From Nostoc foliaceum FACHB-393 (GTDB lineage Bacteria > Cyanobacteriota > Cyanobacteriia > Cyanobacteriales > Nostocaceae): a stretch of 64,000 nucleotides of DNA. Made by a program: the position numbers and the translations under genes. The stretch covers positions 248,001-312,000 of the forward strand of contig NZ_JACJTD010000001.1 of assembly GCF_014698505.1 (NCBI RefSeq), given 5' to 3'. Shown here one piece after another: positions 61,937 through 64,000 of the stretch. Each line of letters starts with the position of its first letter. The first letter of the stretch is position 1. Below the pieces are notes generated by a model. That model was not told the origin of the DNA and ran no database searches. It saw only the letters and a program-made list of their open reading frames with translations.

Positions 61937-64000
61937 ATGGAAGTTTATGTATTGCCTCTATCTCTCTCTCAAAGGCAACTTTGGTATCAGGAAATAGTCT
62001 CTTCTGGTAACATTGCATATAATATTCCGATCGCCTTGCGTTTATTGGGTAATCTTGAACGAGTATCGCTGGAAGATTCTTTCCGTAAAATTATCAACCG
62101 TCATGAAATTCTCCGAACAACGTTTGCTCTAGAAAATGGGGAACCTGTTCAATTAATTCATCCAGAACAGGAATTTGATCTCGAATATAAAATAATAGAA
62201 TCACTTTTAGATAAACAAGCAGAAAATCTCAAAATAATTTTAGAAGCAGAATCGCGTCGCCCTTTCAACCTCGTCAAAGGGCCATTGATGAGAGCGATTT
62301 TGTATCAAATATCAGCACAAGAGCATATTCTCTTAGTGAACCTGCATCATATTATCAGTGATGGCTGGTCTTTAGGAATATTTGTTAAGGAACTGACCGA
62401 ATTTTATAGTGCTGCTGTTCAAGGTTCACAAGTTTCTTTGCCAGCATTACCAATTCAATACGGTGATTATGCTGAATGGCAACAAAATTGGCTGCAAGCA
62501 GAGTCAATCCAACAACAATTATCTTACTGGGAACAAGCACTAAAATCACCTTTGCCGGTGCTTGATTTACCTCTAGATAAATTACGTCCAGCATCACAAA
62601 CTTTTAATGGCGCAGTGTTGCGCGAACCTCTGTCAGCATCTCTCACTGCTTCTTTAGAGGCATTAGCGAAATCAGAAGGTGCTACCTTTTTTATGGTAGC
62701 ATTGGCAGCTTATCAAGTTTTACTATTTCGTTATTCTGGTCAAACCGATATTATAGTCGGTAGTGCGATCGCTAATCGCAAACGTAGTGAAATTGATCAC
62801 CTCATTGGTTGTTTTGTTAATACTTTACCCCTACGCGGCGATCTTTCTGGACAACCTTCATTTTGCCAATTTCTGCGCCGAATATCCCAAACCTGCGTTG
62901 AAGCTTACACTCATCAAGATGTCCCCTTAGAACTCCTGATAGAGAAGCTGAAAATTAAGCGCGACCCTAGTCGTTCACCCATTTTTCAAACCCTTTTCGC
63001 CCTGCAAAATGCACCCATCGGCGAAATTCAATTACCAGGAATCACTGTTACACCTATCTATATAGATAATGGTGGCGCTAAATTCGACCTCAGTTTGATG
63101 TTAGAACCTGCTGCTGAGGGATGGCTAGTAGCACTGGAATATAATACCGACTTGTTCACACCCGAAACAGCCCAGCGGATACTAACTCATTATCAACAAA
63201 TATTAATCGCTGCCGTTAATACCCCTGATCTTAGCATTAACGCTTTACCGCTGTTAACAACCAGCGAACGACAGGAACTTTTAGCCTTAGGTTATACATC
63301 AGAATATACAAAATTCGAGCCAACAGATTTAGTTGAACTTTTTATTAAAAGCGCCCACACTCATAGCGATAGAATTGCTCTGATTGCATCAGACAAAAAA
63401 TTAACGTATCAAGAATTAGACCAACGCTCCAACCAACTAGCTGCTGTTTTACAACAAAAAGGAGTAACTACCGAAACACGAGTAGGCATTTTTCTAGAAC
63501 GGAGTGCAGAGTTAGTAATTTCCTTACTTGCAGTCCTCAAAGCAGGTGGTACTTATGTACCGCTAGACCCTCAATATCCGAGCGATCGCCTACGTTTTAT
63601 TGCGGAAGATAGTGGTATTATTTTGTTGTTAACAGCAGAAGCTTTGGTATCTGCAATTCCGGTGGTGGGAACCGAATTATTGGTGATTGACAAGATAGAA
63701 TTCTCACCAAATGTAAACTTTGCTTCCCAAATTATCCCTAATCAAGCAGCCTACATTATTTATACCAGCGGTTCCACAGGAGAGCCAAAAGGTTGTGTAG
63801 TAACTCACAACAACGTTGTCAGACTCATGCAAAATACAGCAGTGTGGTTTGACTTTAATGAAAATGACGTATGGACACTGTTTCACTCCTTCGCTTTTGA
63901 TTTTTCCGTTTGGGAAATTTGGGGAGCCTTGGTATATGGTGGCAAACTAGTTGTAGTTCCTTATTTAGAAAGTCGTTCTCCCGAAGCCTTTCGCACCCTT
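61937..64000 (+). CDS. Non-ribosomal peptide synthetase, N-terminal part (C-A), runs off the window
   Basis: About 688 residues are visible. Residues 1-450 are a condensation domain with the active-site motif HHIISDG (H137, H138, D142, G143) in NLHHIISDGWSLG, and the downstream FALQNAPIGEI-type segment. An adenylation domain follows (from about 475): LTYQELDQRSNQLA (A1-like), LKAGGTYVPLDPQYPSDRL (A2), the A3 loop YIIYTSGSTGEPKG at about 606, and FAFDFSVWEIWGALVYGG (A4). The three visible specificity positions after A4 are D655, F656 and W659. DFW matches the start of the threonine code known for NRPS A domains, but the rest of the code is outside the window. Confidence 0.95.
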   Translation, partial: MEVYVLPLSLSQRQLWYQEIVSSGNIAYNIPIALRLLGNLERVSLEDSFRKIINRHEILRTTFALENGEPVQLIHPEQEFDLEYKIIESLLDKQAENLKIILEAESRRPFNLVKGPLMRAILYQISAQEHILLVNLHHIISDGWSLGIFVKELTEFYSAAVQGSQVSLPALPIQYGDYAEWQQNWLQAESIQQQLSYWEQALKSPLPVLDLPLDKLRPASQTFNGAVLREPLSASLTASLEALAKSEGATFFMVALAAYQVLLFRYSGQTDIIVGSAIANRKRSEIDHLIGCFVNTLPLRGDLSGQPSFCQFLRRISQTCVEAYTHQDVPLELLIEKLKIKRDPSRSPIFQTLFALQNAPIGEIQLPGITVTPIYIDNGGAKFDLSLMLEPAAEGWLVALEYNTDLFTPETAQRILTHYQQILIAAVNTPDLSINALPLLTTSERQELLALGYTSEYTKFEPTDLVELFIKSAHTHSDRIALIASDKKLTYQELDQRSNQLAAVLQQKGVTTETRVGIFLERSAELVISLLAVLKAGGTYVPLDPQYPSDRLRFIAEDSGIILLLTAEALVSAIPVVGTELLVIDKIEFSPNVNFASQIIPNQAAYIIYTSGSTGEPKGCVVTHNNVVRLMQNTAVWFDFNENDVWTLFHSFAFDFSVWEIWGALVYGGKLVVVPYLESRSPEAFRTL

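Noticed and set aside
1..64000. CRISPR array, tRNA or rRNA genes
   Set aside because: The repeats found are short tandem or palindromic repeats without unique spacers, and no tRNA cloverleaf or rRNA signature was noticed by eye; a tRNAscan/Infernal run would be decisive.

Overview
The window looks like chromosomal DNA of a filamentous, probably heterocyst-forming cyanobacterium close to Nostoc/Anabaena. The evidence is the very frequent HIP1 octamer GCGATCGC, the cyanobacterial genes petM, ycf39-like, nblR-like and DevBCA-type, and many families of short 7-bp tandem repeats (TAATGAC, GGAGTTA, GAGAACT types) between genes. No rRNA, tRNA or CRISPR array was recognised.

Layout. 0-12 kb is mostly housekeeping: the N-terminus of a SWIM zinc-finger protein, lpdA, trpC, a small DUF5340-like protein, a beta-carbonic anhydrase, a 52-residue YqaE/Pmp3 membrane protein, a SUI1/eIF1-like factor, trpB, a methyltransferase, two tandem CAP-domain proteins with look-alike terminators, an RNase D-type exonuclease and a rhodanese protein. 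12-17.7 kb is a probable accessory island: an HTH-NACHT STAND NTPase, an OmpR-type regulator, a rolling-circle (HUH) Rep protein and a small membrane protein. 17.7-36.5 kb returns to core genes: pdxA, petM, ycf39-like, nadK, nblR-like, a DUF192 lipoprotein, DUF2949, a class V aminotransferase, a 1.66-kb stretch with no sizeable gene that holds a strongly structured candidate small RNA, leuS, an AlkB-type dioxygenase next to a methyltransferase-like protein, a gamma-glutamylcyclotransferase-like protein, an ECF sigma factor with its anti-sigma factor, an L,D-transpeptidase and a ComFB-like protein.

36.6-47.6 kb is rich in envelope and transport genes: an M23 peptidase, a devB-devC-devA exporter operon, and a tripartite TRAP transporter split into dctQM on one strand and dctP facing it on the other. 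A 21-bp tandem array lies between the two halves. 46-57 kb holds three paralogous pentapeptide-repeat genes plus the broken tail of a fourth. They surround a tight four-gene signalling operon (XRE regulator, multi-PAS histidine kinase, Rcp1-like response regulator, hybrid kinase) with a perfect inverted repeat just upstream of its first gene. 57-60 kb has a FAD oxidoreductase related to the N-terminal half of cyanobacterial SelD fusions, and a TPR protein. From 60.3 kb to the right edge a natural-product locus begins: a short-chain dehydrogenase, an Asp/Asn beta-hydroxylase-type dioxygenase and the first C-A part of a non-ribosomal peptide synthetase that runs off the window.

The best candidates for something not yet described are the structured RNA near 26.7 kb, the self-regulated phosphorelay with its palindromic operator, the NACHT/Rep island, the AlkB-methyltransferase pair, the pentapeptide gene family with its decayed copy, and the NRPS start with its tailoring genes. 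Gene functions are assigned by recognising motifs by eye; no database search was run.
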